Origin: Streptomyces varsoviensis
GTDB taxonomy: Bacteria > Actinomycetota > Actinomycetes > Streptomycetales > Streptomycetaceae
Reading direction: 5' to 3'
Length of the DNA stretch: 64,000 bases
Assembly (NCBI RefSeq): GCF_000718635.1
Contig: NZ_JOBF01000004.1
Location: 186,001-250,000, forward strand
The translations under genes and the position numbers were made by a program. Below, in pieces: positions 35,455 to 44,194 of the stretch (positions are counted from its first letter, which is position 1; each line of letters opens with the position of its first letter). The notes beneath the pieces were generated by a model, which was not told where the DNA came from, ran no database searches, and saw only the letters and a list, made by a program, of their open reading frames with translations.

Positions 35455-35486
35455 GAGGGGGCGTACGGAAATCCGTACGCCCCCTC
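35455..35486. terminator. bidirectional terminator
   Basis: Perfect 14-bp stem (GAGGGGGCGTACGG) with an AAAT loop between the convergent TetR and YceI genes. Confidence 0.82.
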
Positions 35487-35508
35487 CCCGTACTGCCGCC
35501 GCCGGACG

Positions 35509-36360
35509 TCAGAGCCCCGGCAGCTCCGTCCCCTGCACCGCCTGGATGTCGAGTTCGACGCGCAGCGTGGTGCCGATCGCCGCGATGCCCGCCGCGACGA
35601 CCTGGTTGTAGTTCATCGCGAAGTCCTCGCGGCGCAGTTCGGCGGTGGCGCGGAACGCGGCGCGGGTGCCGCCCCACGGGTCCGGGCCGGTGCCGAGGTA
35701 GGTGAGGTCGAGGTCCACCGGTCGCAGCACACCGCGCAGGGCCAGGTCGCCGTGGACCGTCCAGCGGTCGGCGCCGGCCGGCTCCAGCCCCGTGGAGCGG
35801 TAGGTGATCTCCGGGAAGGACTCCACGTCCAGGAAGTCGGCGGACTTCAGGTGGCCGTCCCGCATGGCGTTTCCGGTGTCGATGGAGTCGGCCCGTATGA
35901 CGGCCTCGACGGACGACTTGGCCAGGCCCTCGGGGCTCGTGGTGTTCTCGGCGATCTCGATGCGCCCGGAGAACTCGGTGAACCGGCCGCGCACGCTGGA
36001 GATCCCCAGGTGCTGCGCGACCGCGCCGACGGAGGAGTGCATCGGGTCGATGGTCCACGCCCCGGGCGGCGGCAGCTCCACGCCGCCCTGCCGGGCGAGG
36101 ACCACGGTGCCGACGTCGGCGCGCCCGGAGGCGGTGACGATGGCGGTCGAGGCGGCCGGGGCGTAGCCGACGGCGGTCGCGATGACCGTGTACGGGCCGG
36201 GCGCCAGCGGCTGGTCGGAGTGGACCGCGCCGTCCTCGTCGGCCTGGACCCGCAGCACCTGCGCGCCCTGCATGTCGGTCATGGTGAGCACCGCGTGCTG
36301 CACCGCCCAGCCGTCGCGGGTGCGCACCCGCGCCCGCAGTCCTGCCCCAGTGGTGGTCAT
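35509..36360 (-). CDS. YceI-family protein with N-terminal carboxypeptidase-regulatory-like domain
   Basis: 283 aa. Residues about 5-90 form a beta-sandwich of the carboxypeptidase-regulatory-like kind (VRTRDGWAVQHAVLTMTD, LAPGPYTVIATAVGYAP). Residues about 100-283 are a YceI lipocalin-like domain (GAWTIDPMHSSVGAVAQHLG, SADFLDVESFPEITYRSTG), which binds isoprenoid or amphipathic ligands in known members. No signal peptide is seen, so cytoplasmic or non-classically exported. 259 bp downstream of an MFS pump that has three of the same beta domains. Confidence 0.88.
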   Translation of the reverse strand: MTTTGAGLRARVRTRDGWAVQHAVLTMTDMQGAQVLRVQADEDGAVHSDQPLAPGPYTVIATAVGYAPAASTAIVTASGRADVGTVVLARQGGVELPPPGAWTIDPMHSSVGAVAQHLGISSVRGRFTEFSGRIEIAENTTSPEGLAKSSVEAVIRADSIDTGNAMRDGHLKSADFLDVESFPEITYRSTGLEPAGADRWTVHGDLALRGVLRPVDLDLTYLGTGPDPWGGTRAAFRATAELRREDFAMNYNQVVAAGIAAIGTTLRVELDIQAVQGTELPGL

Positions 36361-36619
36361 TGCCGTTCCCGCTCCCGATCGCTCGCTCGTCGTACGTGTG
36401 GGACGTGTGGGGGATGAATGTGTGGGGGTGAATGTGTGTGAGGGGCGTGGGGGCCCGTCGTGGATGGGGAGCCCCGGCGGCGGCGCGCAGGCCGTCCCCT
36501 GCCTGTTCGCCGCCCGCCGCCGGGGCCCCTGGGACCGTCCGTGCCGGCCCCGGACCGGGGGCCGGGGCGCGTCTCCGCTCGAACCGCGCCCCGGCCTCCG
36601 GGGTATTGCGCGCCGCCGG

Positions 36620-39226
36620 TCAGTCGCCGGGGTGGGCCAGCTCGACGTCGTAGCCGTCGACGCCGTGCCCGGCGACGTTCAGCGCCCCCGCGACCGGCGG
36701 GTAGCCGCTCGCGATGACGGTGTAGTCGCCCGCGTCCAGGTCGGTGAAGGCGTACGCGCCGTCCTCACCGGTGGTGGCGGTGGCCACCACGTTCCCGGCC
36801 GCGTCGACGAGCGTGACCCGCGCGTCCGGCAGCGGACGCCGGTCGGCCCCGGCCCGTACGGTGCCCTGCACCCGGGCGCCGGCCTGGAGCTCGATCTCCA
36901 TGCGGGTGACGCCCTGGTGGCCGACCTCGACGGGGAGGGCGGCGGGCCGGTAGCCGGGCGCGTTCACGGCGATGGTGAACGTGCCGGGAGCCAGTTCGTC
37001 GAAGGTGAAGTCGCCCTGCGGCCCGGTCTTCCCGGTGGCCAGCACCTCACCCCGTACATCGGTGACGACGACCATCGCCGCGTCGACCGGCGCCGCGGTG
37101 ACGGCGGCGCGGACGAGGCCCGCAAGGCCGCTGGTGCCGGAGAGCAGGATGTCGTAGCCGAGCGGCTCGTCGCCGACGACGACGGTGGACGCCTGCGGCT
37201 GGTGGCCGTCGGCCGCCGCGATCAGCACGTACGAGCCGGAGCCCGGCGCGCTGAGCGCGTACGAGCCGTCGCCCTGGGCCACGGCGCGGCCGAGCTGGCT
37301 GCCGCTCAGCGAGATCAGGGTGACCGCGGAACGGGCGACGGGCTGGCCGTCGGCGTTCCGTACGAACCCGTGGATGGGGGTGCCACCGGGGGCCGGGCCG
37401 TCGCCGGCGGAGGCGAACGCCGCGAGGCGCTGCGCGTCGGCGGCGGGCGCGGCGGCCGGGGCGGCGGGTGCCAGTGCCTGGTCGCCGTCGGTCGTGCTCG
37501 GCGCGCCGACGAGGGCGGGCTCCAGCTCGGCGGTGTTCTCGAAGGAGTCCGCGGCGGTGGCGGCGGTGGTCGCGGCCGCGGCGGCGGGGGCCGTCGCGGG
37601 CGTCGAGTCGTCACCGGCCAGCGCCCGCTCGGTGCCGGACTTGCTGCGCAGCGCGACCTCCTTGATGAACAGGGTCAGGAGGAAGGCGAGCAGCGCGCAC
37701 GGCGCCGCGTACAGGAAGACATCGCCGACGCCGTGCCCGTACGCGCTCTCCATGATGGTGCGGAAGGGCGCGGGGAGCTGGGACAGGTCGGGTATGCCCC
37801 CGCCGCCGGTGCCGCCGTGGCCCAGGGCCGCGCCCTTGGGGCCGAGCTCCGCGACGCCCTCCTGGACGTAGTGGGTGACCCGGTTGCTGAGCACCGCGCC
37901 GAGCGCCGAGACGCCGACCGCACCGCCGAGGGAGCGGAAGAAGGTGACGACGGAGCTGGCGGAGCCGAGGTCCTGCGGGGCGACCTGGTTCTGCGTGGCG
38001 AGGACCAGGTTCTGCATCATCATGCCGATGCCGAGGCCCATGAACGCCATGTAGATGGCCAGGTGCCAGTACGGGGTGTCGTACCGCATGGTGCCGAGCA
38101 GGCCGAGGCCCGCGGTGAGCAGCACGCCGCCGGAGACCAGCCAGTACTTCCACCGGCCGGTCTTGGTGATCACCTGGCCGGAGATGGTGGAGGCGATGAA
38201 CAGGCCCGCGATCATCGGGATCGTCATGATGCCGGACATCGTGGGGGTCTTGCCGCGCGCGAGCTGGAAGTACTGCGAGAAGAAGACCGTGCCGCTGAAC
38301 ATCGCGATGCCGACGAACAGCGACGCGAGGGAGGCCAGGGTGATCGTCTTGTTGCGGAACAGCCGCAACGGGATGATCGGCTCCTTCGCCTTCGACTCGA
38401 CGTAGACGAAGATCAGGGCGAGCACGATCGCGCCGCCGACCATGACGAAGGTCTGCCAGGAGAGCCAGTCGTAGTTCTTGCCGGCCAGGGTCACCCAGAC
38501 CAGCAGCAGCGTGACGGAGGCGGCGACGAAGAACGCGCCGAACCAGTCGACCTTGACGTCCCGCTTGAGGACCGGGAGCTTCAGGGTCTTCTGGAGCACG
38601 ATCAGCGCGATGATCGCGAACGGCACGCCGACGTAGAAGCACCAGCGCCAGCCGAGCCAGCTCGTGTCGGTGATGACGCCGCCGAGCAGCGGGCCGCCGA
38701 CGGTGGCGACGGCGAAGGTCGCGCCGAGGTAGCCGCTGTAACGGCCGCGCTCGCGCGGGGAGATCATCGCGGCCATCACGATCTGGGCGAGGGCGGAGAG
38801 ACCGCCGACGCCGATGCCCTGGACCACGCGGCAGGCGATCAGCATGCCGGAGTTCTGCGAGAGCCCGGCCACGACGGAGCCGCCGACGTAGATCACCAGG
38901 GCTATCTGGACCAGCAGCTTCTTGCTGAAGAGGTCCGAGAGCTTGCCCCAGAGCGGGGTGGTGGCGGTCATCGCCAGCAGCGAGGCCGTGACGACCCAGG
39001 TGTACGAGGACTGGCTGCCGTTCAGGTCGTGGATGATCCGGGGCAGCGCGTTGGAGACGATCGTCGACGACAGGATCGCGACGAACATGCCGAGCAGCAG
39101 CCCGGACAGCGCTTCCATGATCTGCCGGTGGGTCATGGGCTCTGCGTCGGAGCCGGGGGCCGGCTGGTGGCCGCCTCCGTGCTTGGCGTGGCCGCCCCGC
39201 ACACCGGCTGGTGTGGTCGAAGCCAT
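36620..39226 (-). CDS. MFS exporter fused to three carboxypeptidase-regulatory-like domains
   Basis: 868 aa from the ATG at 39226 (GAAGGAA upstream). The first 530 residues are a 14-TM DHA2 drug exporter (LSSTIVSNALPRIIHDLNG, WGKLSDLFSKKLLV, GATFAVATVGGPLLGG). After an Ala-rich linker come three beta-sandwich repeats, each ending with a GTFTIAVNAPGY- or GSYVLIAAADGH-like strand. An exporter carrying a large C-terminal beta-domain tail is an unusual architecture. Downstream of a MarR gene (46 bp) and upstream of YceI, forming a probable operon. Confidence 0.9.
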   Translation of the reverse strand: MASTTPAGVRGGHAKHGGGHQPAPGSDAEPMTHRQIMEALSGLLLGMFVAILSSTIVSNALPRIIHDLNGSQSSYTWVVTASLLAMTATTPLWGKLSDLFSKKLLVQIALVIYVGGSVVAGLSQNSGMLIACRVVQGIGVGGLSALAQIVMAAMISPRERGRYSGYLGATFAVATVGGPLLGGVITDTSWLGWRWCFYVGVPFAIIALIVLQKTLKLPVLKRDVKVDWFGAFFVAASVTLLLVWVTLAGKNYDWLSWQTFVMVGGAIVLALIFVYVESKAKEPIIPLRLFRNKTITLASLASLFVGIAMFSGTVFFSQYFQLARGKTPTMSGIMTIPMIAGLFIASTISGQVITKTGRWKYWLVSGGVLLTAGLGLLGTMRYDTPYWHLAIYMAFMGLGIGMMMQNLVLATQNQVAPQDLGSASSVVTFFRSLGGAVGVSALGAVLSNRVTHYVQEGVAELGPKGAALGHGGTGGGGIPDLSQLPAPFRTIMESAYGHGVGDVFLYAAPCALLAFLLTLFIKEVALRSKSGTERALAGDDSTPATAPAAAAATTAATAADSFENTAELEPALVGAPSTTDGDQALAPAAPAAAPAADAQRLAAFASAGDGPAPGGTPIHGFVRNADGQPVARSAVTLISLSGSQLGRAVAQGDGSYALSAPGSGSYVLIAAADGHQPQASTVVVGDEPLGYDILLSGTSGLAGLVRAAVTAAPVDAAMVVVTDVRGEVLATGKTGPQGDFTFDELAPGTFTIAVNAPGYRPAALPVEVGHQGVTRMEIELQAGARVQGTVRAGADRRPLPDARVTLVDAAGNVVATATTGEDGAYAFTDLDAGDYTVIASGYPPVAGALNVAGHGVDGYDVELAHPGD

Positions 39227-39272
39227 GTGTTTCCTTCGTTCTTTACGCGTTGGCACGCGTCGTGACGCGTCT

Positions 39273-39770
39273 TTACGCAGGTGTACGGGCAGTTGAATCC
39301 GCGCCGTGGGGTTGCGGTGCGCGCGCCCGGCAGTCGCCGAACGCCTCGCGCAGCCGCGTCAGCAGGTCGATGAGGCTGCCGACGTCGTCCGCGGACCAGT
39401 CCTTGAGGCACGCGGCGAGCGTCTCGGTGTAGAGGGTGGACACCTGGGCCAGCAGTTCGGCGCCGCTGGGGCTCAGGCGCAGCAGCCGGGACCGCTTGTC
39501 GAGCGGGTCGGGGTGCCGTTCGATCCAGCCGCGCTCGGCGACGTACGCGACGTGCCGGCTGGTGACCGACATGTCGATCGCGAGCAGCTCGGCCAGCTTG
39601 CTCATCCGCATCTCGCCGTACCGCCTGAGGAGGGACAGCAGGACGACCGAGGCGGGCGAGCAGTTCACCGGCAGCCTCCGGCCCAGGTCGCGCTTGATCG
39701 CGTCGACGGTGCCGAGCTGCCGCGCCAGCTCCTCGTACTGCTCTCGACGAGCGGCCACTGGCATCACCAC
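39273..39770 (-). CDS. MarR-family regulator
   Basis: 165 aa with the MarR winged helix: MRMSKLAELLAIDMSVTSRH and a wing DKRSRLLRLSPSGAELL. It should be the ligand-released repressor of its own operon (MarR - MFS fusion - YceI); two palindromes lie at its promoter. An ATG two codons downstream is an alternative start. Confidence 0.92.
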   Translation of the reverse strand: MVMPVAARREQYEELARQLGTVDAIKRDLGRRLPVNCSPASVVLLSLLRRYGEMRMSKLAELLAIDMSVTSRHVAYVAERGWIERHPDPLDKRSRLLRLSPSGAELLAQVSTLYTETLAACLKDWSADDVGSLIDLLTRLREAFGDCRARAPQPHGADSTARTPA

Positions 39771-39783
39771 CTTCGGACGATCA

Positions 39784-39828
39784 GTTGCTTAGGGCAACCA
39801 TAGAATCATTTGGTTGCTGAAGGCAAAC
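39784..39828. promoter_or_regulatory. two MarR-type operators and promoter
   Basis: GTTGCTTAGGGCAAC (39784-39798) and GTTGCTGAAGGCAAAC (39813-39828) share the palindromic frame TTGC-5 nt-GCAA, centres 29 bp apart. On the minus strand a -35-like TTGCCT lies in the distal site and a -10-like TTCTAT between the sites, so binding would block the promoter. Confidence 0.7.
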
Positions 39829-39831
39829 GAA

Positions 39832-40060
39832 ATGGGGGGCGGGGAGGTAAAGGAGTCGAAAAGGGTGGGTAGGGGGCGCGTCAAGGTGCGGTGGGGGATG
39901 CGTAAAGGTGCAGGTGGGGGCGGCGAAGGGAGGGGGAAGGGAGAGGGAGGGGACGGGGTGCGGGGCGGGTGTAGGGCGGGCGAGGGCGGTGAAAGGGCGG
40001 GCGGGGGGCGGCCGTTAGGCGACCCCGAGGTGCCGAGTCGTACGCTTCTTCGCTAGGGTC
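39832..40060 (+). repeat. purine/G-rich tract
   Basis: About 200 bp with very few C+T on the plus strand and many runs of 3-6 G. It lies between the MarR promoter and the next gene and encodes nothing convincing. It could form G-quadruplexes on the plus strand. Confidence 0.6.
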
Positions 40061-40067
40061 CTGCCCT

Positions 40068-40289
40068 ATGGCTAACCCCCAGCAGCAGGGCCCCGAGGGC
40101 AACTACGACCCGGCCGGCAGCACCCAGATGTTCCGCGCCTTCGTCGACGAAGAGCCCCAGCGCCGAGCGGCCGCCCCCGCGGCCGCCGTGACCCGCCCTT
40201 CCTCCTCCGGCCCGCGGGTCGGCGTGATCGTGGGCGTGATCATCGCGGTAATCGTCGTGGCGGCGGTGGCTTGGCTGGCCTTGAAGTAA
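40068..40289 (+). CDS. small tail-anchored-like membrane protein, 73 aa
   Basis: MANPQQQGPEGNYDPAGSTQ starts a polar 48-residue N-terminus, followed by one C-terminal membrane helix (VGVIVGVIIAVIVVAAVAWL) and a Lys. No signal peptide before it, so topology is probably N-in. Function unknown. A hairpin at 40319-40342 (GGGCCTCG/CGAGGCCC) may terminate it. Confidence 0.75.
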   Translation: MANPQQQGPEGNYDPAGSTQMFRAFVDEEPQRRAAAPAAAVTRPSSSGPRVGVIVGVIIAVIVVAAVAWLALK

Positions 40290-40349
40290 TTTCCGCGGGC
40301 TTTGGGCCCCCGGGACCGTTGGGCCTCGTGGCGCGAGGCCCAGCGGGTG

Positions 40350-40441
40350 TGGTTGATCGGTCAATGGAGTGCCGTTGCCGCCGTTTCGGCATCCGAAATG
40401 GCGCTTTTGCCGGGCGGTTGCGCAACCCTACGCGCGAGTAA
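40350..40441 (+). repeat. family B interspersed repeat, copy B1
   Basis: Contains the family words TCAATGGAGTGCCGTTGCC, ATGGCGCTTTTGCCGGGCGG and GCAACCCTACGCGCGAGTA. It overlaps the 3' end of the truncated methyltransferase gene. Confidence 0.75.
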
Positions 40442-40736
40442 GGGCGGCGGTGGTCGCCAGCCAGCCCCTGACCTGCGTTACGGCCGGTTCGTCCGGCCCG
40501 GCGTACACCTCGGCCGCCCATCGCCCGGCCTCGGCCTCGGCCTCCCGATCCAGCGGCACGTACGCGCGGCTGCCCTCGCCGTTCCAGCCGTCCCATCGCC
40601 ATAGCCGGTCGGGCGCGAACCGGTGCCGCGGCAGTTCCCGTACGGCCCGCCGGATCCACGGCGAGCGCCCGCGCCAGAGCCCACGCCGCTCCATCGCGAC
40701 GTCGAGGTCGGCGTTGTCCCACTTTCCGCTGGTCAT
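40428..40736 (-). pseudogene. truncated protein-L-isoaspartate methyltransferase-like gene
   Basis: 102 aa. It starts MTSGKWDNADLDVAMERRG and follows the N-terminal part of Streptomyces protein-isoaspartate-type methyltransferases: WIRRAVRELPRHRFAPDRLW, AYVPLDREAEAEAGRWAAEVYAG, then PAVTQV. The SAM-binding domain that should follow is missing; after a short unrelated tail the frame stops inside repeat B1. The ATG overlaps the stop of the upstream ATPase gene (ATGA), the normal partner arrangement. The truncation is probably due to a deletion or rearrangement at the repeat. Confidence 0.7.
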
Positions 40737-41140
40737 GCTGAAGCGAGTTCGCACCAGACGTATTTTCCGTTGTCCCCGGTGGAATTGAGGGCGTGCCAGC
40801 CCCACCCGTCGGCGCACGAACGTACGAGCTCCAGCCCGCGCCCCTCCTCTGCGTCGGTAGGGGTGTACAGCGGGGGCGTGGGCGGCGTGGGGTCCGCGTC
40901 CCACGCCCCGATGCGGAGAATCCCGCCCGCCCAGCGCAGCCCCAGGGCCGCGGGCCCCTTCGTGTGCCGCACGGCGTTCCCGACCAGCTCCGTAGCCAGC
41001 AACTCCGCCACCTCGGTGAGGTGCGGCAACTCATGAGCAGCGAGGATCAGCCGCAGTGCGCGGCGGCAGACGGTGACCGAACGGGGGTCGTGCGGGATGT
41101 AAAGCGTGTACTCCCATGGTTCTGCGTCGTTTTCAGACAT
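40733..41140 (-). CDS. ATP-binding anti-sigma-like protein (HATPase_c)
   Basis: 135 aa starting MSENDAEPWEYTLYIP (GGAG upstream). N-box LLATELVGNAVRHT with the canonical Asn, G1-like IGAWDADP (weak) and G2 EGRGLELV. RsbW-family proteins of this kind are abundant in Streptomyces. It is coupled to the truncated methyltransferase; together they resemble accessory modules found beside XRE/DUF397 genes. The frame upstream to 41302 is probably untranslated. Confidence 0.85.
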   Translation of the reverse strand: MSENDAEPWEYTLYIPHDPRSVTVCRRALRLILAAHELPHLTEVAELLATELVGNAVRHTKGPAALGLRWAGGILRIGAWDADPTPPTPPLYTPTDAEEGRGLELVRSCADGWGWHALNSTGDNGKYVWCELASA

Positions 41141-41382
41141 ACGGGCACTCCGAGTGTGAGGGGGGATGTCGGGGTGCACTGCGACCGAGGTCGATGGGGC
41201 TCGATGAGGCTCGATGAGCGCGGTGGCATGGCCGCGGCCGTCCTGGCGTGACGGGGCGGTGCGCTTCCGGCTCCCGGAATCGCAGCGTGTGTGGTGCGTC
41301 ACATACGGTAGGGGTGGTGTATCACCCTTCGCAACCTCGGTAGAGATACTCGTACTTTCAACTCACAGTCGAGAAGAGGCAC

Positions 41383-42219
41383 ATGCCAGCGAGGACCATC
41401 GTCACCGCCCGCCAACAGCGCCTCGGCGCGGAACTGCGGAAGCTCCGGGAACGGGCGGGCCTGACAGCCAGAGTCGCGGCTCAGGCCGCCGGCATCGCCG
41501 AAAGCAAGATCTCAATGACCGAGGCGGGCCGCGTCGGCGTCAGCGCGGAACGCGTACGCCACCTGGCCAGCCAGTACGCGTGCGACGACACCGCGCTCGT
41601 GGACGCGCTGGTGGCCATGGCTACGGAGCGGGGGCGGGGGTGGTGGGAGGAGTACCGGGGTCAGGTTCCGTCTGGCTATCTGGACTTGGCTGAACTGGAG
41701 GACCATGCCGCGCGCTTGACGAACTTCGAGAGCGTCTACATCCCCGGTTTGTTGCAGACCGAAGAGCAACTTCGGGCGTTCTTCGCTTCCACGGTGCCGA
41801 AGCTGTCGGAGGAAGAGCTTGAGCTTCGTGTACGTTTCCGTCTGCGGCGCCAGAGAGTGCCCGTGCCCTATGTCGCGGTGATCCACGAAGCGGCACTGCG
41901 GATCAGGACGGCCGACAGGATCGTCGCTCGAAACCAGCTAGTCCACATCCTGGAACAGTCCGAGCTGCCGCAAGTTACTGTTCAGGTCGTCCCGTTCGAC
42001 GTGGATGGTTTTGCCGACATCGGGGCTCCGTTGCTGTATGCGAGCGGACCCGTTCCGCAGTTGGACACGGTCCTGCTGGATACGCCGCACGGCTCCGACT
42101 TTCTGGATGCGGAAGCGCAACTGCACCGGTACCGAGCGATTCTCCGCAGGGTGGAGGCGTCGGCGCTGGGGGTCGTAGAGTCGAGAGAGCTCATCCACCG
42201 CCTCGTGCAGAGCACGTGA
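41383..42219 (+). CDS. XRE regulator with DUF5753 domain
   Basis: 278 aa. HTH at about 12-70 (LGAELRKLRERAGLTARVAA, IAESKISMTEAGRVGVSAER) and a DUF5753 domain (about 95-275) containing YIPGLLQTEEQLRAFF and VVPFDVDGFADIGAPL. These regulators pair with DUF397 proteins and influence development or antibiotic production in Streptomyces. Its stop overlaps a GTG of the first DUF397 ORF, whose likelier ATG is 12 bp further on. Confidence 0.92.
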   Translation: MPARTIVTARQQRLGAELRKLRERAGLTARVAAQAAGIAESKISMTEAGRVGVSAERVRHLASQYACDDTALVDALVAMATERGRGWWEEYRGQVPSGYLDLAELEDHAARLTNFESVYIPGLLQTEEQLRAFFASTVPKLSEEELELRVRFRLRRQRVPVPYVAVIHEAALRIRTADRIVARNQLVHILEQSELPQVTVQVVPFDVDGFADIGAPLLYASGPVPQLDTVLLDTPHGSDFLDAEAQLHRYRAILRRVEASALGVVESRELIHRLVQST

Positions 42220-42230
42220 AAGGGCACGAC

Positions 42231-42449
42231 ATGACACTGGTTACTGTGTGGCAGAAGTCCTCTTTCTCCGGCGGTGGCGACGCGGCCAACTGCGTTGAAC
42301 TCGCTGCCGCAGGCAGTGTTGTCCTTCTCCGTGAAAGCGAAGCTCCTACCAGCGTGCTGTCCCTGAGGCGCGAGGCATTGGCGGGGTTGGTGCGCCAGGT
42401 GAAGGCTGGGGGCTCCTCCGGGGGCTTCGAGCCGCCCGTCCATCCGTAG
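42231..42449 (+). CDS. DUF397 protein, copy 1
   Basis: 72 aa starting MTLVTVWQKSSFSGGGDAAN (AAAGGG upstream; GTG at 42216 is possible). Family pattern WxKSSxS...CVELA...VLLRES...L...FVxxVKAG is evident. Partner of the preceding XRE regulator; such pairs may act like a toxin-antitoxin or regulator/modulator couple. Confidence 0.9.
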   Translation: MTLVTVWQKSSFSGGGDAANCVELAAAGSVVLLRESEAPTSVLSLRREALAGLVRQVKAGGSSGGFEPPVHP

Positions 42450-42495
42450 GTCGGTACAGCCGCTGTCTCATGCGGAGTGAATGAAGGGGGTCGGC

Positions 42496-42714
42496 ATGGC
42501 CCGGGTCGTCGAGTGGCAGAAGTCCTCGTTCTCAAGTGGCGGGGATTCGGCCAACTGTGTCGAACTTGCCGCCGTGGGCGGCACCGCCCTTCTCCGCGAG
42601 AGCGAAGAGCCCGCCAGCATGCTCACTCTCACCCGCCCGGGGTTGGCCGGCCTGTTGCGTCAGGTGAAGGCCGGCGGGCCCGGCGGAGGGTTTGGGCCGC
42701 CCGTACGGCGATAG
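42496..42714 (+). CDS. DUF397 protein, copy 2
   Basis: 72 aa starting MARVVEWQKSSFSSGGDSAN; GAAGGGGG precedes this ATG, favouring it over the one at 42481. It is about two-thirds identical to copy 1, so the pair is a tandem duplication downstream of a single XRE gene. Confidence 0.88.
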   Translation: MARVVEWQKSSFSSGGDSANCVELAAVGGTALLRESEEPASMLTLTRPGLAGLLRQVKAGGPGGGFGPPVRR

Positions 42715-43403
42715 GGGGCGGGGAGAGCCCCGGGCGGCGAGTGGACGTTGCCGGCCTCGTCCATGTCCTCGTCAACGTCAACGTCCTTGTCCTTGACCTT
42801 GTCATTGTCCCGAGCGGCAGCGGGCCCGTGTGATTCGTGCTCGCCGCTTCTGTGGAAATGTCGCCCAAGCATCAATCGCACCAGGCGTTGCCGCGTTCCC
42901 AATAGGTGCGTGCCGGTCGGGATCGGTGATGTTTCTGAGGCTGCCGGTAGCTAATTCCGCTGCATTCAAAGCTAGTTGTTATCTCGCTGCACATAGCCCA
43001 CTGGAATATCACGCGGCTATTCGCTCCCTCGGGGCGCAGGAACGCACGAGGGAGCACAGGAGCGGTGGCCGTGCGGGCCGCGGTCGGCGGCCGGCGGCTG
43101 CCCTGGCGCGGCGGAGCCGTGGGAACGTTTCTCGCCCGCGCTTGCTTTTTGGCTGCCGCGCCGCCTCGGCAGATCAAAAGTCTCTCGCCTGGCGGTCCGT
43201 CCGTTGCTGTCCCCTGGGAGTGCGCGTAGATAAATTACGCAGCGCTTTGTGTGCAGGGCCGAAGCCCGCAGGGCGCTTGGCTCAATGGGGGCAATTGCGC
43301 GGCGGAGCCCGATTCGCATGGCCGGTTGTTCCCTGTTTATGGGCGCGTACCGCCTGCGAGACTCGCGGCGCTGAGACCACACTCGTAAGAGGGAGAGTCG
43401 AGC
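42715..43403. other. 689-bp gap with lower GC and no gene
   Basis: No frame with consistent codon bias on either strand. Around 42740-42815 there are GTCCTCGTC/GTCAACGTC/GTCCTTGTC-like degenerate triplet repeats. From about 42830 GC drops below the surroundings. The promoter of the gene at 43404 must lie here. Confidence 0.5.
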
Positions 43404-44126
43404 ATGGCGCAGGACGGGTACAGCATCTCCATCGAGATGGATGACGCGACAACCAACAGGCTCCGCGAAGGAGGCTTCCGTCTGTACGGCTTCAGGGGGG
43501 TGCGCAGTTCGTCGTCCAACGGCAGGCCGTTGGTCTGGTTCAGCTCCCTGGGCTACATGACGGCGACGGAGATCTCCTGGGCGCCGCAACTGAAGGCATT
43601 CACTTCGCACTCTCAGATCATCCCCGACGGGCGAGTGACCGCCAGCAACTCGTACAACATCGAGCTCGGCCAGACTCTGGAGGTCAAGAGCATCACGGGG
43701 ACGGGCACCGTATCGCCTGACGGGCTTCAGGGGGCCGTGTCCGTCTACAACGAGACGAGCACCGAGTTCACCACCGGCATCTCCCAGCGGAGCGATGTGG
43801 GCGACACCTCGTCGTTCAACCCCCTCTGTGCTTTCCCGCTGTTCGGGGGAAACATCAACGTGTTCACCCCGGTGGAGAAAGTACTGCTGTTCTTCGCCTC
43901 GGACTCGATCAACACCGGCACCGTCATCGAGCGGGCATTCGCTCCCGGCCTGCTGATCGACGTGACCGGGGTGGGTCACCGTAGCGTCCAGTACCACATC
44001 AACACCGGGTGGTCGCCCAGCGAGATCTGGGCAAGGAAGATAAGCGCTCGCGACAACATCGTGCCGCTGCTGGTCGAGTCGCCCAACGAACTGGCGCACG
44101 ACGCCGAACGGTTGAGCAAGAAGTAG
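43404..44126 (+). CDS. unrecognised 240-aa beta-rich protein
   Basis: ATG with GGGAGAG upstream. Starts MAQDGYSISIEMDDAT. It is Ser/Thr/Asn- and aromatic-rich (PLVWFSSLGYMTATEISWAP, SYNIELGQTLEVKSITGTGT, LLFFASDSINTGTVIERAFA) with alternating patterns typical of a beta-sandwich or barrel. No signal peptide, membrane helix or catalytic motif is seen. Codon use is less GC-biased than its neighbours. It could be a ligand-binding or pore-forming-like protein, but that is speculation. A second aromatic-rich unknown gene follows on the same strand. Confidence 0.75.
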   Translation: MAQDGYSISIEMDDATTNRLREGGFRLYGFRGVRSSSSNGRPLVWFSSLGYMTATEISWAPQLKAFTSHSQIIPDGRVTASNSYNIELGQTLEVKSITGTGTVSPDGLQGAVSVYNETSTEFTTGISQRSDVGDTSSFNPLCAFPLFGGNINVFTPVEKVLLFFASDSINTGTVIERAFAPGLLIDVTGVGHRSVQYHINTGWSPSEIWARKISARDNIVPLLVESPNELAHDAERLSKK

Positions 44127-44147
44127 TGGCGGACCGGGATGATGGCA

Positions 44148-44178
44148 GTGGGCCCGAATCTTCAGGATTTGGGCCCAC
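44148..44178 (+). terminator. hairpin between the two unknown genes
   Basis: 13-bp stem (GTGGGCCCGAATC/GATTTGGGCCCAC, one G-T pair) with a 5-nt loop, no T-run. It may attenuate read-through into the gene at 44195. Confidence 0.55.
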
Positions 44179-44194
44179 AGTCCGTGGGGGGACA

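Noticed and set aside
36182..39265. 1027-codon plus-strand frame
   Set aside because: Antisense of the MFS fusion gene; Gly/Arg/Asp-rich with no domain, as expected for high-GC antisense frames.
42629..42902. Minus-strand 80-aa ORF with an acidic Asp/Lys run
   Set aside because: It overlaps a DUF397 gene in antisense and its acidic run is the complement of a simple repeat; no ribosome site.
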